NCBI RefSeq assembly: GCF_002262885.1
Contig: NZ_NKYF01000007.1
Location: 248,001 to 312,000 of the forward strand
Direction: 5' to 3'
Length of the DNA: 64,000 bases
Source: Pseudonocardia sp. MH-G8
GTDB taxonomy: Bacteria; Actinomycetota; Actinomycetes; Mycobacteriales; Pseudonocardiaceae
Shown: piece by piece, positions 25,414 through 33,607 of the stretch
How the letters are laid out: the number at the start of each line of letters is the position of its first letter
How positions within the stretch are numbered: position 1 is the first letter of the stretch
Position numbers and translations under genes: made by a program
Notes under the pieces: model-generated
What the model saw: only the letters and a program-made list of their open reading frames with translations
Told to the model about the DNA's origin: nothing
Database searches by the model: none

Positions 25414-27597
25414 GGCGGTCTGCTGTCCCGAACCTGGATCGTCGCCGACGTCGGCGATGTCCAGGGTCACCGTCGACAGCGGGCAGCCCACGCAGGTCAG
25501 GACGTAGCCGTCGGCCTCCTGCTGCGGCGTCAGGCAGTTCGGCCCGTTCATCGCGACCTTCCCGCCGCGCAGCGTCACCATGCAGTCCCCGCAGTTGCCG
25601 ACCGTGCAGGAGTACGGCATCGGCAGCCCCGCCGCGAGCCCGGCGTCGAGGAGCGTCTGGCCGGGCTCGACCACCACCGAGCCGACCTCGTGCGCCCCGT
25701 CCTCGACGATCATCTCCTGCGGCCCGGCGGTGGTGGCGGTGGTGTCCGCCCCGCTGGTGTAGCGCTCCTGGTGCACGCGGTCGTCCGGCACGCCGCGGTC
25801 GGTCAGGACGCCCCGGACCGTGTCCATCAGCGCCTCGGGGCCGCACAGGTAGTACCGGGCGTCCTCGGCCGGCGCCTGCTCCGCGAGCCAGTCGTGCACC
25901 CCCGCAGCGTCGAGCCGTCCACGCTCCTGCGTCAGGACGTGCGTGACCGACAGCCGTTCCGGGTGCTCGTCCTCCAGCCGGAGGAGCTCGTCGGCGAAGA
26001 TGATCTCCCCGGCGCTGCGGCTGCTGTGGTGCAGCGCGATCCGGCCGGCCCCCGGGCCCGCGAGGATGGTGCGGATCATGCTCATCATCGGCGTGACACC
26101 ACTGCCCGCGGAGACCAGGACGAGGTCGTGCGCCGCCGCCGGATCGGCGTGGAAAGCCCCGGACGGACCGCGCAGCGACAGCCGGTCCCCGGCGCGCAGC
26201 TTCCGGTGGACGTGGGTCGAGAACCGGCCGTCGCCGACGTGCTTGACCGTGACCTCCAGCCGCGGTGCCCCGGGCGCCGACGACGCGGAGTAGGCGCGCC
26301 GCACCGGTCGGCCGTCGATGTCCGCGACCAGGGTGAAGAACTGCCCGGCCCGGAAGTCGAAGGAGCCGGGATGCGCGGCGTCTTCCAACACGAGGGTGAC
26401 CGCGCTCGGTGTCTCCCGGCGCACCTCGGCGATCCGCACCTCCCGCAACGGGTTCTCCACCGCGGGACCGCTCATCCGCCCTCGACGCAGCGCGTCGACC
26501 TCGACGTCGTCGTAGCCCTCCTTCTGCAGCCCGGACCGGTAGGCGCGGTTCACCGCCAGCCGCATCATCCGGCTGATCCCGGGGATCCCCGCGACGAACT
26601 CGACCACGCGAGCGAGCAGGCCTCCCCGGGCGCCGGCCTGGTTCGCTGCCAGGTTCGCGGCGAGGTGCTCGGTGGCCAGGGCCATCAGGTCCGGCGCGGT
26701 GCCGCGCCCGAGATGCGTGGTCGGGCTCCACACCCGCGAGCGCATCACGGCGTCGTTGGCGCTCACCTCGGCGTGTTCGACGTCGATGAGCAGCGCCGCG
26801 TGCGGGGACGTCCCGCGCAGCGCCATCGTCTCCAGCAGCGCGGGATCGTCGGTGATCGAGCCCCGTCCTCTGACGTGCAGCACGCCGGACCGTCCCGGGA
26901 CGAGAGCGGCGAACGAGAGCCGGTCGTCCTGGAGGAGGTTGTGGAGGCTGTCCGCGCGTTTGTTGCCCTTGCGATCCGGGATGGCCAGCGTCCGGCCGTC
27001 GAGGATCCGAACCACGGTATGCCGGTCGCCGCGCGGGCTGGTGTCGCTGCCGCCCGACCCGTCCCATGTGGACAGGGCGAGGAACGGGGCGGCGGCGAGG
27101 AACTCGGCGACGCCGGGTCCGCGCAGCGGCCCCGCGCCCTCGACCTCGGTCGCAGGCGCGGCGGCAGCGGCGGGATTCCACAGTCCTGAGCGGATGACGG
27201 CCTGCGCGCAGTGCACGTACGCCTCGTCGACGTCCACGAACGTCTGCGCACCCTTCCGGTCGGCCACGGATCCGTTGACGCGCAACGTCTCCCCGACGCC
27301 CGGCAGGAGGAAGACGAACGACACCGGGCCGTGCGCCTCGCCGTCGGGCACGGTGAACGAGATGCGCGTGGGGGAGTGGACGCGCACGAATCCCGGTGTG
27401 CCGCCGATGAACGTCGTGCGGCTGACGCCGTCGGCGTCGCGGTGGCCGAAGCCGGCGAGCGGGCTGTTCGCCAGGATGGTCCGGCAGCCCTCGTCGAGGG
27501 CGCTGATCTGCTTCAGCAGGATCATCGAGGGCGGCCGCCCCAGGGCGGCCTCGACCTCGTCGGCCGTCGTCATGCGGTGGAGGGTGCTCACCTGCAT
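25411..27597 (-). CDS. Three-module redox fusion: PNPOx-like flavin domain, FAD/NAD(P) reductase and 2Fe-2S ferredoxin
   Basis: A 728-residue protein. Residues about 15-330 resemble pyridoxamine-phosphate-oxidase-like split-barrel proteins (FLALSTWDGSGGSDTSPRGD, PDRKGNKRADSLHNLLQDDR). Residues about 395-630 form a ferredoxin-reductase-type module (RRAYSASSAPG for flavin, LVSAGSGVTPMMSMIR for NAD(P)H, YYLCGPEALMD). Residues about 640-728 are a plant-type 2Fe-2S ferredoxin with CTVGNCGDC (Cys664, 669, 672) and LTCVGCP (Cys702 or 705). Electrons would run from NAD(P)H through FAD to the Fe-S cluster and perhaps to the split-barrel flavin. AGGAG precedes the ATG at 27597; an alternative ATG at 27609 overlaps the upstream stop. 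It is coupled to a siderophore-interacting protein. Confidence 0.87.
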   Translation of the reverse strand: MQVSTLHRMTTADEVEAALGRPPSMILLKQISALDEGCRTILANSPLAGFGHRDADGVSRTTFIGGTPGFVRVHSPTRISFTVPDGEAHGPVSFVFLLPGVGETLRVNGSVADRKGAQTFVDVDEAYVHCAQAVIRSGLWNPAAAAAPATEVEGAGPLRGPGVAEFLAAAPFLALSTWDGSGGSDTSPRGDRHTVVRILDGRTLAIPDRKGNKRADSLHNLLQDDRLSFAALVPGRSGVLHVRGRGSITDDPALLETMALRGTSPHAALLIDVEHAEVSANDAVMRSRVWSPTTHLGRGTAPDLMALATEHLAANLAANQAGARGGLLARVVEFVAGIPGISRMMRLAVNRAYRSGLQKEGYDDVEVDALRRGRMSGPAVENPLREVRIAEVRRETPSAVTLVLEDAAHPGSFDFRAGQFFTLVADIDGRPVRRAYSASSAPGAPRLEVTVKHVGDGRFSTHVHRKLRAGDRLSLRGPSGAFHADPAAAHDLVLVSAGSGVTPMMSMIRTILAGPGAGRIALHHSSRSAGEIIFADELLRLEDEHPERLSVTHVLTQERGRLDAAGVHDWLAEQAPAEDARYYLCGPEALMDTVRGVLTDRGVPDDRVHQERYTSGADTTATTAGPQEMIVEDGAHEVGSVVVEPGQTLLDAGLAAGLPMPYSCTVGNCGDCMVTLRGGKVAMNGPNCLTPQQEADGYVLTCVGCPLSTVTLDIADVGDDPGSGQQTA

Positions 27598-27605
27598 CGG
27601 TCTCC

Positions 27606-28409
27606 TCATCCCGGTGCCGACCAGCCGTGCCGCCAGTACCCCGCGAACGAGATGTCCGGCTTCGGCACGCCGCGGTCGTCGACGAGGTGTCGCCGCACCG
27701 ACGTGGCCAGCCGGGACTCGCCCGCGACCCACGCGTAGACGCGGCCGGGCGGCATCGCCGCGCGACGGACCGCGGCCAGCACGACGGCTCCCGGTCGGTC
27801 GTCGGCCGCGTCGTCGCGGCTGAACCAGTGGATCCGCACCCCGGGCGGCGACACCACATCACGCACGTCGGCCCGGGTCGCCACTTCCAGGTAGACCTCT
27901 GCGGTCAGCGACGGCGGCGCCTGGTCGAGGATCGCCAGGACGGCCGGCAGCGCGGTCTCGTCGCCGACGAGCAGTTGCCACTGCGCCTGCTCCGGCGGCC
28001 GGTACGTGGTGCCCATGTCGAAGATGCCTGCCCGGTCCCCGGGCCGCACCCGGCGCACCCACGACGACATGGGGGAGTCACCGTGCAGGGCGAACTCGAT
28101 GTCGACCTCGTCCTCGGCGGGGCGGGCGCGGCGGATCGTCATGTTCCGCACGTACGGGCGGACCGACTTCGGCATCAGCAGCACCTGGGCCATCCACGCC
28201 TCGTTCGACGCGGTGGGCATCCGCAGCGCGGTCTGGCCCTCGCGCGGGAAGAACAGCCGGACCGTCTGATCGCCGCCGGCCACGACCAGATCCTGCAGCG
28301 CCGGGCCGGCGAGGGTGAGGCTCGCGAAGCCCGGCGTCAGCGACTCGCGGCGGCGCACCTCCAGCGTGATCATCTTGCGCGCCTTGGGCAGGCTGACCTT
28401 CGGGATCAC
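27606..28409 (-). CDS. Siderophore-interacting protein (FAD-binding ferric reductase)
   Basis: A 267-residue protein of the SIP family. The FAD-binding barrel includes VRPYVRNMTIRRARP followed by a short linker and DIEFALHGDSPMSSWVRRVR, the flavin contact block. The NAD(P)H half has WQLLVGDETALPAVLAIL and the C-terminal region VYAWVAGESRLATSVRRHL. These proteins reduce iron in ferric siderophores after uptake. The start is a GTG with no ribosome site. It is the first gene of the two-gene operon, divergent from a TetR gene 100 bp away. Iron reduction with help from the fused reductase downstream is the likely theme (inference). Confidence 0.88.
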   Translation of the reverse strand: MIPKVSLPKARKMITLEVRRRESLTPGFASLTLAGPALQDLVVAGGDQTVRLFFPREGQTALRMPTASNEAWMAQVLLMPKSVRPYVRNMTIRRARPAEDEVDIEFALHGDSPMSSWVRRVRPGDRAGIFDMGTTYRPPEQAQWQLLVGDETALPAVLAILDQAPPSLTAEVYLEVATRADVRDVVSPPGVRIHWFSRDDAADDRPGAVVLAAVRRAAMPPGRVYAWVAGESRLATSVRRHLVDDRGVPKPDISFAGYWRHGWSAPG

Positions 28410-28448
28410 GAGACGCCACCCGGCGTATTGTCTTCGCAGCTCATAGCA

Positions 28449-28464
28449 CTATTGTGAGTAATAG
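28449..28464. promoter_or_regulatory. Palindrome in the SIP / TetR divergent promoter (candidate TetR operator)
   Basis: CTATTGTGAGTAATAG is an inverted repeat with 5-bp perfect arms (CTATT/AATAG) and a 6-bp centre. It lies in an AT-rich island (about 28435-28485) between the two divergent starts. A TetR site here would control both directions. Confidence 0.5.
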
Positions 28465-28510
28465 CTCAGGTATTTGCTACTCGCTTTCGCCGCCCTCGAG
28501 GAGGACCAGG

Positions 28511-29131
28511 ATGCCGTCGGTCGACCGACGCTTGGAGCCACGTCGCAAGCCCCGTCAGGTGCGCGCCGAGCTCACGCGCGAGCGCATCCTCACCGCGGCT
28601 GCTCACGTTTTCGCCGAGCACGGCTACGCCGCCGGCACCACCAACCGCATCGCCGAGCGCGCCCGCATCTCCATCGGCTCGCTGTACCAGTACTTCCCGA
28701 ACAAGGACGCCATCCTCGCCGAGCTCCTGGTCCAGCACCTCGACCGCGGCACCTGGACGGGCGCCGACGAGCTCGACCTCTCACCCGGGACGCTGGAGGC
28801 GACGGTCCGGGCGCTCATCCGCGACGCGATCGACAACCACAGCGACGATCCGCGGCTGCTCCGGGTGATGATCGAGGAGGCACCGGTCTCCCAGGAGTTG
28901 CTCGACACGATCGACCGGCACGCGAAGCTGCGCACGGCCCAGGTCCGCGACGTCGTCGTCGGGCACCCCGACGTCCGCGTCGGCGACCCCGACGTCGCCG
29001 CGGAGCTCATCCTGTTCACCGTGGAGACGAACACGCACAAGTTCATGGCCGCTCCACGCAGCACCTCCGTCGAGACGTTCGAGAGCGAGCTGGTCGCCAT
29101 GGTGACCCGCTACCTGCGCGGAGACCTGTAG
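28511..29131 (+). CDS. TetR-family transcriptional regulator
   Basis: A 206-residue TetR protein. The helix-turn-helix is TTNRIAERARISIGSLYQYF followed by PNKDAILAELL, and a helical ligand domain follows. ATG 28511 is preceded by GAGGAGG at 28498-28504, so an in-frame ATG at 28454 is not needed and lies next to the operator. It is divergent from the siderophore-interacting protein operon and probably represses it. Iron itself is not a known TetR ligand, so an organic inducer is more likely. Confidence 0.9.
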   Translation: MPSVDRRLEPRRKPRQVRAELTRERILTAAAHVFAEHGYAAGTTNRIAERARISIGSLYQYFPNKDAILAELLVQHLDRGTWTGADELDLSPGTLEATVRALIRDAIDNHSDDPRLLRVMIEEAPVSQELLDTIDRHAKLRTAQVRDVVVGHPDVRVGDPDVAAELILFTVETNTHKFMAAPRSTSVETFESELVAMVTRYLRGDL

Positions 29132-29203
29132 CCGCGGAACGCCGGCCCGGAGTCGTCATACAAGTCAGCCGGTGTCTCCAATCGGGTAAGGAGGAGCGAG
29201 TCC

Positions 29204-29227
29204 ATGGACGACGCCTCGCGACCGTGA
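29204..29227 (+). CDS. Possible 7-residue leader peptide upstream of the methyltransferase
   Basis: ATG at 29204 opens MDDASRP and stops at 29225-29227. It is preceded by AAGGAGGAG (29188-29196) at ideal spacing, one of the strongest ribosome sites in the window. Its stop overlaps the GTG of a second short frame. A strong ribosome site on such a short frame suggests a translated leader, but there is no independent proof that it is expressed. Confidence 0.35.
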   Translation: MDDASRP

Positions 29228-29292
29228 CGAGTGCCGGACCGATGACCGAAAAGAAGGCCCGCGACGAGACATCCAGATGTGTGATCATGTAG
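29224..29292 (+). CDS. Possible 22-residue peptide coupled to the leader peptide
   Basis: GTG at 29224 overlaps the leader stop (GTGA) and reads VTSAGPMTEKKARDE, then TSRCVIM, stopping at 29290-29292, 44 bp before the methyltransferase. It is lysine/arginine/glutamate-rich and ends Cys-Val-Ile-Met. The similarity of that ending to a eukaryotic prenylation box is probably chance. Coupling to a well-placed ribosome site is the only support for it being real. Confidence 0.3.
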   Translation: MTSAGPMTEKKARDETSRCVIM

Positions 29293-29336
29293 CCTCTGGA
29301 GGGCCTACTGACACAGAGAGTGAGTGCGTCAACGAC

Positions 29337-30140
29337 ATGAGCAGCGAGTTCTCTAGCTCGGGCACGGGGCCGGCAGTCGACGAGTCCGTTCCGCACTCGG
29401 CGCGGATCTGGAACTACTGGCAGGGCGGCAAGGACTACTACGCCGTCGACAAAGAGGCCGGTGACCAGTACATCGCGACGTTCCCCGGAATCGTCGACAT
29501 CGCGAAGAGCATGCGCTACTTCCTGGTGCGGAGCGTCCGCTTCCTGGCCGGGGAGGCCGGAGTCTCGCAGTTCCTGGACATCGGCACCGGGCTGCCGACG
29601 AACGACAACACCCACCAGATCGCCCAGCAGGTGAATCCGGCGGCCCGCATCGTCTACGTCGACAACGACCCCACCGTGCTGGCGCACGCCCGCGCCTTGC
29701 TGACCAGTACCCCCGAGGGGGTCACCACCTACATCGACACCAACATGAGCGACACGGCGGTGGTCCTGTCCGAGGCCGCGAAGACGCTGGACCTCTCCCA
29801 GCCCGTCGCAGTCACCATCAACGGCGTCGTCGGCCACACCAACGATTACGATGTGGCTCTGGGGATCGTGCGGGGCGTATTGGACGGACTTGCCCCGGGC
29901 AGCTATCTGGCTTTTTCCGACTCCACCACCGAGGACGAGGCGTTCAAGCAGGCCCAGGCGGGTTATGACGACACCGGTGCGGTCCCGTACAAGCTGTGGA
30001 CGCCGGAGGAGATGGCCGGCTTCTTCGAGGGCCTGGAGTTGGTGGAGCCCGGTCTGGTGAGCATCCCGCTGTGGCGTCCCGAGCCCGGCGACGTCCCCAA
30101 GGACCTGCCCACGCTCGCGGGCGTGGGTCGCAAGCCCTAG
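29337..30140 (+). CDS. SAM-dependent methyltransferase, DUF574 (Methyltransf_19) family
   Basis: A 267-residue protein of a family abundant in actinomycetes. HSARIWNYWQGGKDYYAVDK is the family's N-terminal signature, FLDIGTGLPTNDNTH is the SAM-binding loop and IVYVDNDPTVLAHARALL the second SAM motif. The acceptor is unknown for the family. The ATG at 29337 has only a weak ribosome site. The gene faces a Scr1-type XRE regulator across a perfect terminator hairpin, and the family is often found beside XRE/DUF397 pairs (family knowledge), suggesting a shared developmental or regulatory role. Confidence 0.9.
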   Translation: MSSEFSSSGTGPAVDESVPHSARIWNYWQGGKDYYAVDKEAGDQYIATFPGIVDIAKSMRYFLVRSVRFLAGEAGVSQFLDIGTGLPTNDNTHQIAQQVNPAARIVYVDNDPTVLAHARALLTSTPEGVTTYIDTNMSDTAVVLSEAAKTLDLSQPVAVTINGVVGHTNDYDVALGIVRGVLDGLAPGSYLAFSDSTTEDEAFKQAQAGYDDTGAVPYKLWTPEEMAGFFEGLELVEPGLVSIPLWRPEPGDVPKDLPTLAGVGRKP

Positions 30141-30143
30141 CGC

Positions 30144-30191
30144 ACACACGTACGGGGCGGCGCCTTGCGAGGCGCCGCCCCGTACGTGTGT
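30144..30191. terminator. Perfect 21-bp stem hairpin between convergent genes
   Basis: 30144-30164 is exactly complementary to 30171-30191, with the 6-base loop TTGCGA. The stem is very GC-rich and starts three bases after the methyltransferase stop. No T-run follows. It faces the end of the XRE gene at 30253, so it can serve both strands. Confidence 0.85.
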
Positions 30192-30252
30192 TCAGCCCAC
30201 CGGCAACGTTCGTGGTCCCCGTGCCGGTGGGTTCAGATCGGTGGCCGACGCC

Positions 30253-31149
30253 TCAGAGCGCGTCGCGTGCGGACGTGATCAGCTCGGTGGAGCGCTGGGG
30301 CGTCAGGGCTCCGGCCGCCAGCCGGTTCATGATCTGCAGATAGCTCTTCACCTCGACGTCCCTGTTCAGGTACAGGGCGCTGTTGAGCTGCTCGAGGTAG
30401 ACGATGTCGGGGAGATCGGGTTCCGCGAACCGCAGCAGGGTGAACGGGCCGCCGACCGCCGCGACATCGCTGCGGTCGAAGGGCACGACCTGCACGGTGA
30501 CGTGCTGCCGCCTGCCGGCCTCGAGGATGTGGTCGAGCTGCTCGCGCATCACCTGCCGACCACCCAGCTTCCGGAGCAGTACCGCCTCATCGATCACCGC
30601 CCAGTAGTCGGGGGGCTCCGGCATGTGGAGCAACTGCTGGCGGTGCATCCTCAGCTCGACGCGCTTGCCGACCTCACCGGGGCGGACGGTCTCACCCATG
30701 TTGACCACCGCGTTGGCGTAGGCCTCCGTCTGCAGCAGGCCCGGTACGTACTGGGCCTCGTAGGTGCGGATGATCGTGGCGGCCTGTTCCAACCCGACGT
30801 AGGTGGAGAACCAGTCCGGCATGGTGTCGTTGTAATGGTGCCACCAGCCCGGTTCGTTGGCCTGTTCGGCCAGGTTCAGGAGCAGGTCCCGGGCCGATCC
30901 CTCGGCGAGGCCGTACATGGACAGGAGGTCGGCGACGTCCCGCGGCTTGAAACCGACCCGGCCCGACTCGATGCGGCTCATCTTCGCTTCGGAACCGCGG
31001 ATTGTGTAGGCGGCCGTCTCGCGGGTGATGCCGCTCGCTTCACGAAGCCGACGAAGCTGGGCGCCGACCAGGATGCGCAAAACCGTGGGACCGCCCCGAG
31101 CTTCGGCGAACCCACCGCCAGGCGGATCGTCCTCCTGGTCGTCGGCCAT
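30253..31149 (-). CDS. Scr1-family XRE regulator (helix-turn-helix plus DUF5753)
   Basis: A 298-residue protein. The N-terminal XRE domain (about residues 20-75) reads LRRLREASGITRETAAYTIR followed by GSEAKMSRIESGRVG. The DUF5753 domain follows, with the typical YEAQYVPGLLQTEAYANAVV and AVIDEAVLLRKLGG. Related proteins include WhiJ-like developmental regulators, and the family is described as antitoxin-like. The ATG at 31149 has GGGGGG about 5 bases upstream; the adjacent ATG at 31152 is equally possible. The DUF397 gene that usually pairs with it lies 189 bp upstream on the same strand. Confidence 0.9.
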   Translation of the reverse strand: MADDQEDDPPGGGFAEARGGPTVLRILVGAQLRRLREASGITRETAAYTIRGSEAKMSRIESGRVGFKPRDVADLLSMYGLAEGSARDLLLNLAEQANEPGWWHHYNDTMPDWFSTYVGLEQAATIIRTYEAQYVPGLLQTEAYANAVVNMGETVRPGEVGKRVELRMHRQQLLHMPEPPDYWAVIDEAVLLRKLGGRQVMREQLDHILEAGRRQHVTVQVVPFDRSDVAAVGGPFTLLRFAEPDLPDIVYLEQLNSALYLNRDVEVKSYLQIMNRLAAGALTPQRSTELITSARDAL

Positions 31150-31337
31150 CATCACCCCCCGAGAAGACCGCGGATCCCGCGTATCAGACCACACCGTACC
31201 GCGGGCTTTGCGCCGGCCCGCGAGCCGCTACAGCCTACGACGCCCGGCGTGTGCAGAGCGAATTCGTGGCCCGCGGACCCGGACGGCGTCCAACACCTCT
31301 GGTGCCGATTCGACGGGCGGTACGGGCCCGATCCGCG

Positions 31338-31610
31338 TCACCGAAGACTTGCGCCATTGCCGTCGGCCAAGTCGTCGAACTCGCCGTGCTTGGCGCCGAG
31401 CAGGAACGACCGGAGCTCCTCGGCGTTGTGGACCAGGAAATTTCCGTCCGGGTGGCGTGAGTTGCGCATCGCGACGCGGCCGTCCGCCATCGGCGCGAGC
31501 TCGACGCACGAGCCGTTCGGGTTGCTGTACCCGCTCTTGCGCCAGTGGAGCGAGGCGGTAGCCACCGACGGCGTCGTCGGCTCGACCGACGGTCCAACGA
31601 AGTCCTGCAT
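31338..31610 (-). CDS. DUF397 small protein, partner of the Scr1-type regulator
   Basis: A 90-residue DUF397 protein. SLHWRKSGYSNPNGSCVELA is the family's hallmark block, followed by VAMRNSRHPDGNFLVHNAEE and LRSFLLGAKHGEF. GGAGGG lies 10 bases before the ATG at 31610. DUF397 proteins pair genetically with Scr1/WhiJ-type XRE proteins and are proposed to oppose or modulate them. Here it precedes the XRE gene, with 188 bp of apparently empty sequence (31150-31337) between them. The upstream region carries a strong palindrome pair likely bound by the XRE protein. Confidence 0.9.
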   Translation of the reverse strand: MQDFVGPSVEPTTPSVATASLHWRKSGYSNPNGSCVELAPMADGRVAMRNSRHPDGNFLVHNAEELRSFLLGAKHGEFDDLADGNGASLR

Positions 31611-31670
31611 GTTCTGGTCACCCTCCGCGTGTGCGCTTGTCCGATCCCGGCGACCGCGAGCGGGCCGCAA

Positions 31671-31706
31671 TTGCAGATGAAACTGCATCCGACCTTGCAT
31701 CTGCAA
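31671..31706. promoter_or_regulatory. Palindromic operator upstream of the DUF397 gene
   Basis: TTGCAGATG (31671-31679) and CATCTGCAA (31698-31706) are perfect 9-bp inverted repeats 18 bp apart. The right half is itself a short palindrome, TTGCATCTGCAA (31695-31706). It lies 61 bp upstream of the DUF397 start. A site for the Scr1-type XRE protein is the natural guess. Confidence 0.55.
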
Positions 31707-31736
31707 CCGAGGGGATCAGGACGGGCGTCACATGGC

Positions 31737-32600
31737 TCAGGTCTTCGTGGTGGAGGTCGGGCGGGACGGCGCGTCCTGATCGGTCGCGGCGAGGCTGCCC
31801 AGCAGAGCGAGCGCCTGTTCCGATGGGCTGCCCGGTTCGGCGTGGTAGACGACCAGCTGCTGGCCCGGTGCGCTGTTGACGGTCAGCGCCTCGTAGGTGA
31901 GGGTGAGCTCCCCGACCACGGGGTGGTGGAACCGCTTGACCTCGTGGGACTTCTGCCGGACGTCGTGGCGGGCCCACAACCTGCGGAACGGCTCGCTCTT
32001 CACGGAGAGCTCGCCGACGAGCTCGATCAGCGCCGGGTCGTCCCGGTCGAGGCCGACGGCGGCCCGTAGCCCGGCGACGGTGTTCGCGGCGGCCCGCTCC
32101 CACTCGGGGTAGAAGCTGCGGGCGTCGGGATCGAGGAAGATCAGGCGGACCAGGTCGTCGCTGTGGGTGTGGCCGGCGAGCAGGGCCCGGCCCAGGTCGT
32201 TCGCGGCCAGTACCGTCAGGTGGCGATCGAGGATCAGCGCGGGTGTGCGGTGCCAGCCGGCCATCATCTGTGCGAGGTGTGTGCTGACCCGCTCGCGGCG
32301 TCTCGCCTGCCTGCGCCGCCGGACCCGCGGCCGGGCCAGCTCGTGCAGGTGGGTGGCCGCGTCGTCGTCCAGCTCCAGCGCCCGGGCGAGCGCCTCGACC
32401 ACCTGCGCCGACGGGTGCCGTTCACGTCCCTGCTCCAGGCGGACGTAGTAGTCGACGCTGACCCCGGCCAGCAGCGCGATCTCCTCCCGGCGCAGGCCGC
32501 TCACCCGGCGGCGCCGGTCGACCGGGGCGAGGGCGCCGCCCGGAAGTACCAGGCCGCGGCGGGCGCGCAGGAACTCACCGAGTGCGTTGTCGCCGGTCAC
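31737..32600 (-). CDS. MmyB-type XRE transcriptional regulator
   Basis: A 287-residue protein with an N-terminal helix-turn-helix (RRREEIALLAGVSVDYYVRLEQGR region, about residues 30-60, preceded by GEFLRARRGLVLPG) and a C-terminal MmyB-like PAS-type ligand domain (TPALILDRHLTVLAANDLGR, LTYEALTVNSAPGQQLVVYH). The start is the GTG at 32600; AGGCTA at 32608-32613 reads TAGCCT on this strand and ends 7 bases before the GTG, a leaderless-type -10 box. MmyB-type proteins commonly control an adjacent SDR; here the SDR lies directly upstream on the same strand, 98 bp away. Confidence 0.9.
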   Translation of the reverse strand: MTGDNALGEFLRARRGLVLPGGALAPVDRRRRVSGLRREEIALLAGVSVDYYVRLEQGRERHPSAQVVEALARALELDDDAATHLHELARPRVRRRRQARRRERVSTHLAQMMAGWHRTPALILDRHLTVLAANDLGRALLAGHTHSDDLVRLIFLDPDARSFYPEWERAAANTVAGLRAAVGLDRDDPALIELVGELSVKSEPFRRLWARHDVRQKSHEVKRFHHPVVGELTLTYEALTVNSAPGQQLVVYHAEPGSPSEQALALLGSLAATDQDAPSRPTSTTKT

Positions 32601-32698
32601 GACGTCGAGGCTAGAGCGTTCGGCGGTGCGCCGGGGCCGCGAAGGTGGCCGGGCGGCACCCACCCTCGCAGCCGCCGGCGCCGCGTCCGGGGCACTGT

Positions 32699-33457
32699 TC
32701 AGCGCTGCCCGGCCGGCCGGACGATCATCTCGTTGACGTCCACGTCGTCGGGCTGGGAGATGGCGTAGGAGATGGCCGCGGCGATCGCGTCGGCCGGGAT
32801 GGACCGCGCGCGGTAGGTCTTCATCGCTGCGCGTGCGCCGGGATCGGTGATGGTGTCGGCCAGCTCGGACTCCACCACCCCGGGCGAGATCGTGGTGACC
32901 CGGATGGCCGGCTCGAGCTCCTGCCGCAGGCCTTCGGTGATCGCCCACGCCGCGTACTTGGTGCCGGCGTACACGGCGGCGGCCGGGGACACCGCGTGCG
33001 CCGCGATGGAGGCGACGGTGACGAAGTGCCCGCTACCGCGGCTGCGGAAGTGCGGCAGGGTCGCCGCGATCCCGTGGAGCAGGCCGCGGACGTTCACATC
33101 GATCATCCGGTCCCACTCGTCGACCAGCAGCGCGTCCAGCCGGGACAACGGCATCACCCCGGCGTTGTTGACGATCACGTCGACACGCCCGTGCTCGCGC
33201 ACCGCCGCGTCGACGAACGCCGCCACGTCGGCGCGGTCGGTGACGTCGATGCGCCGGGTGGTCACACCGCCACCGGCGCCGCTGATCGCGCTCGCGACCT
33301 TCGCCAGCCGCTCCTCGCGGCGGGCGCCGAGGACGACGTGGTGCCCGTCGGCGGCGAGTCGCAGCGCCGTGGCCTCACCGATCCCGCTGCTCGCACCCGT
33401 CACCAGGACGACCTTCGCCGCCTGCGCAGGGGTTGCCGATCCCGCCGTGCTGTTCAT
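32699..33457 (-). CDS. Short-chain dehydrogenase/reductase
   Basis: A 252-residue classical SDR. The cofactor motif TGASSGIG is at about residues 20-27, NNAG near 97, catalytic Ser in VASIAAH and Tyr-x3-Lys in YAGTKYA. LGARREERL after strand 2 has Arg, favouring NADP(H). GGAGG lies 6 bases before the ATG at 33457. Homologues often reduce small ketones or aldehydes in stress responses. The MmyB-type regulator follows on the same strand. Confidence 0.9.
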   Translation of the reverse strand: MNSTAGSATPAQAAKVVLVTGASSGIGEATALRLAADGHHVVLGARREERLAKVASAISGAGGGVTTRRIDVTDRADVAAFVDAAVREHGRVDVIVNNAGVMPLSRLDALLVDEWDRMIDVNVRGLLHGIAATLPHFRSRGSGHFVTVASIAAHAVSPAAAVYAGTKYAAWAITEGLRQELEPAIRVTTISPGVVESELADTITDPGARAAMKTYRARSIPADAIAAAISYAISQPDDVDVNEMIVRPAGQR

Positions 33458-33607
33458 GTCTACCTCCGAAGTCGCTGGTCGGCGGTGCTGTCACCGCCTG
33501 TCCACGAGCTTCGGCGGGGCGGGGCGAGCGCGGCAGGTCACGTTCCTCCTGGGAGTGCCACACCCCCGGTCCCGTGCGCTCGCGCACTCCTCAGGTCGCG
33601 GGATGGG

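Noticed and set aside
24665-27862. A 1065-codon open frame on the minus strand across the class V aminotransferase and the redox fusion
   Set aside because: It is Arg/Pro/Gly-rich with no family motif and lies in another frame of two well-supported genes; a by-product of high GC.
29278-29289. Cys-Val-Ile-Met ending of the 22-residue frame as a prenylation box
   Set aside because: CAAX prenylation is a eukaryotic system and nothing here encodes a prenyltransferase; treated as chance.
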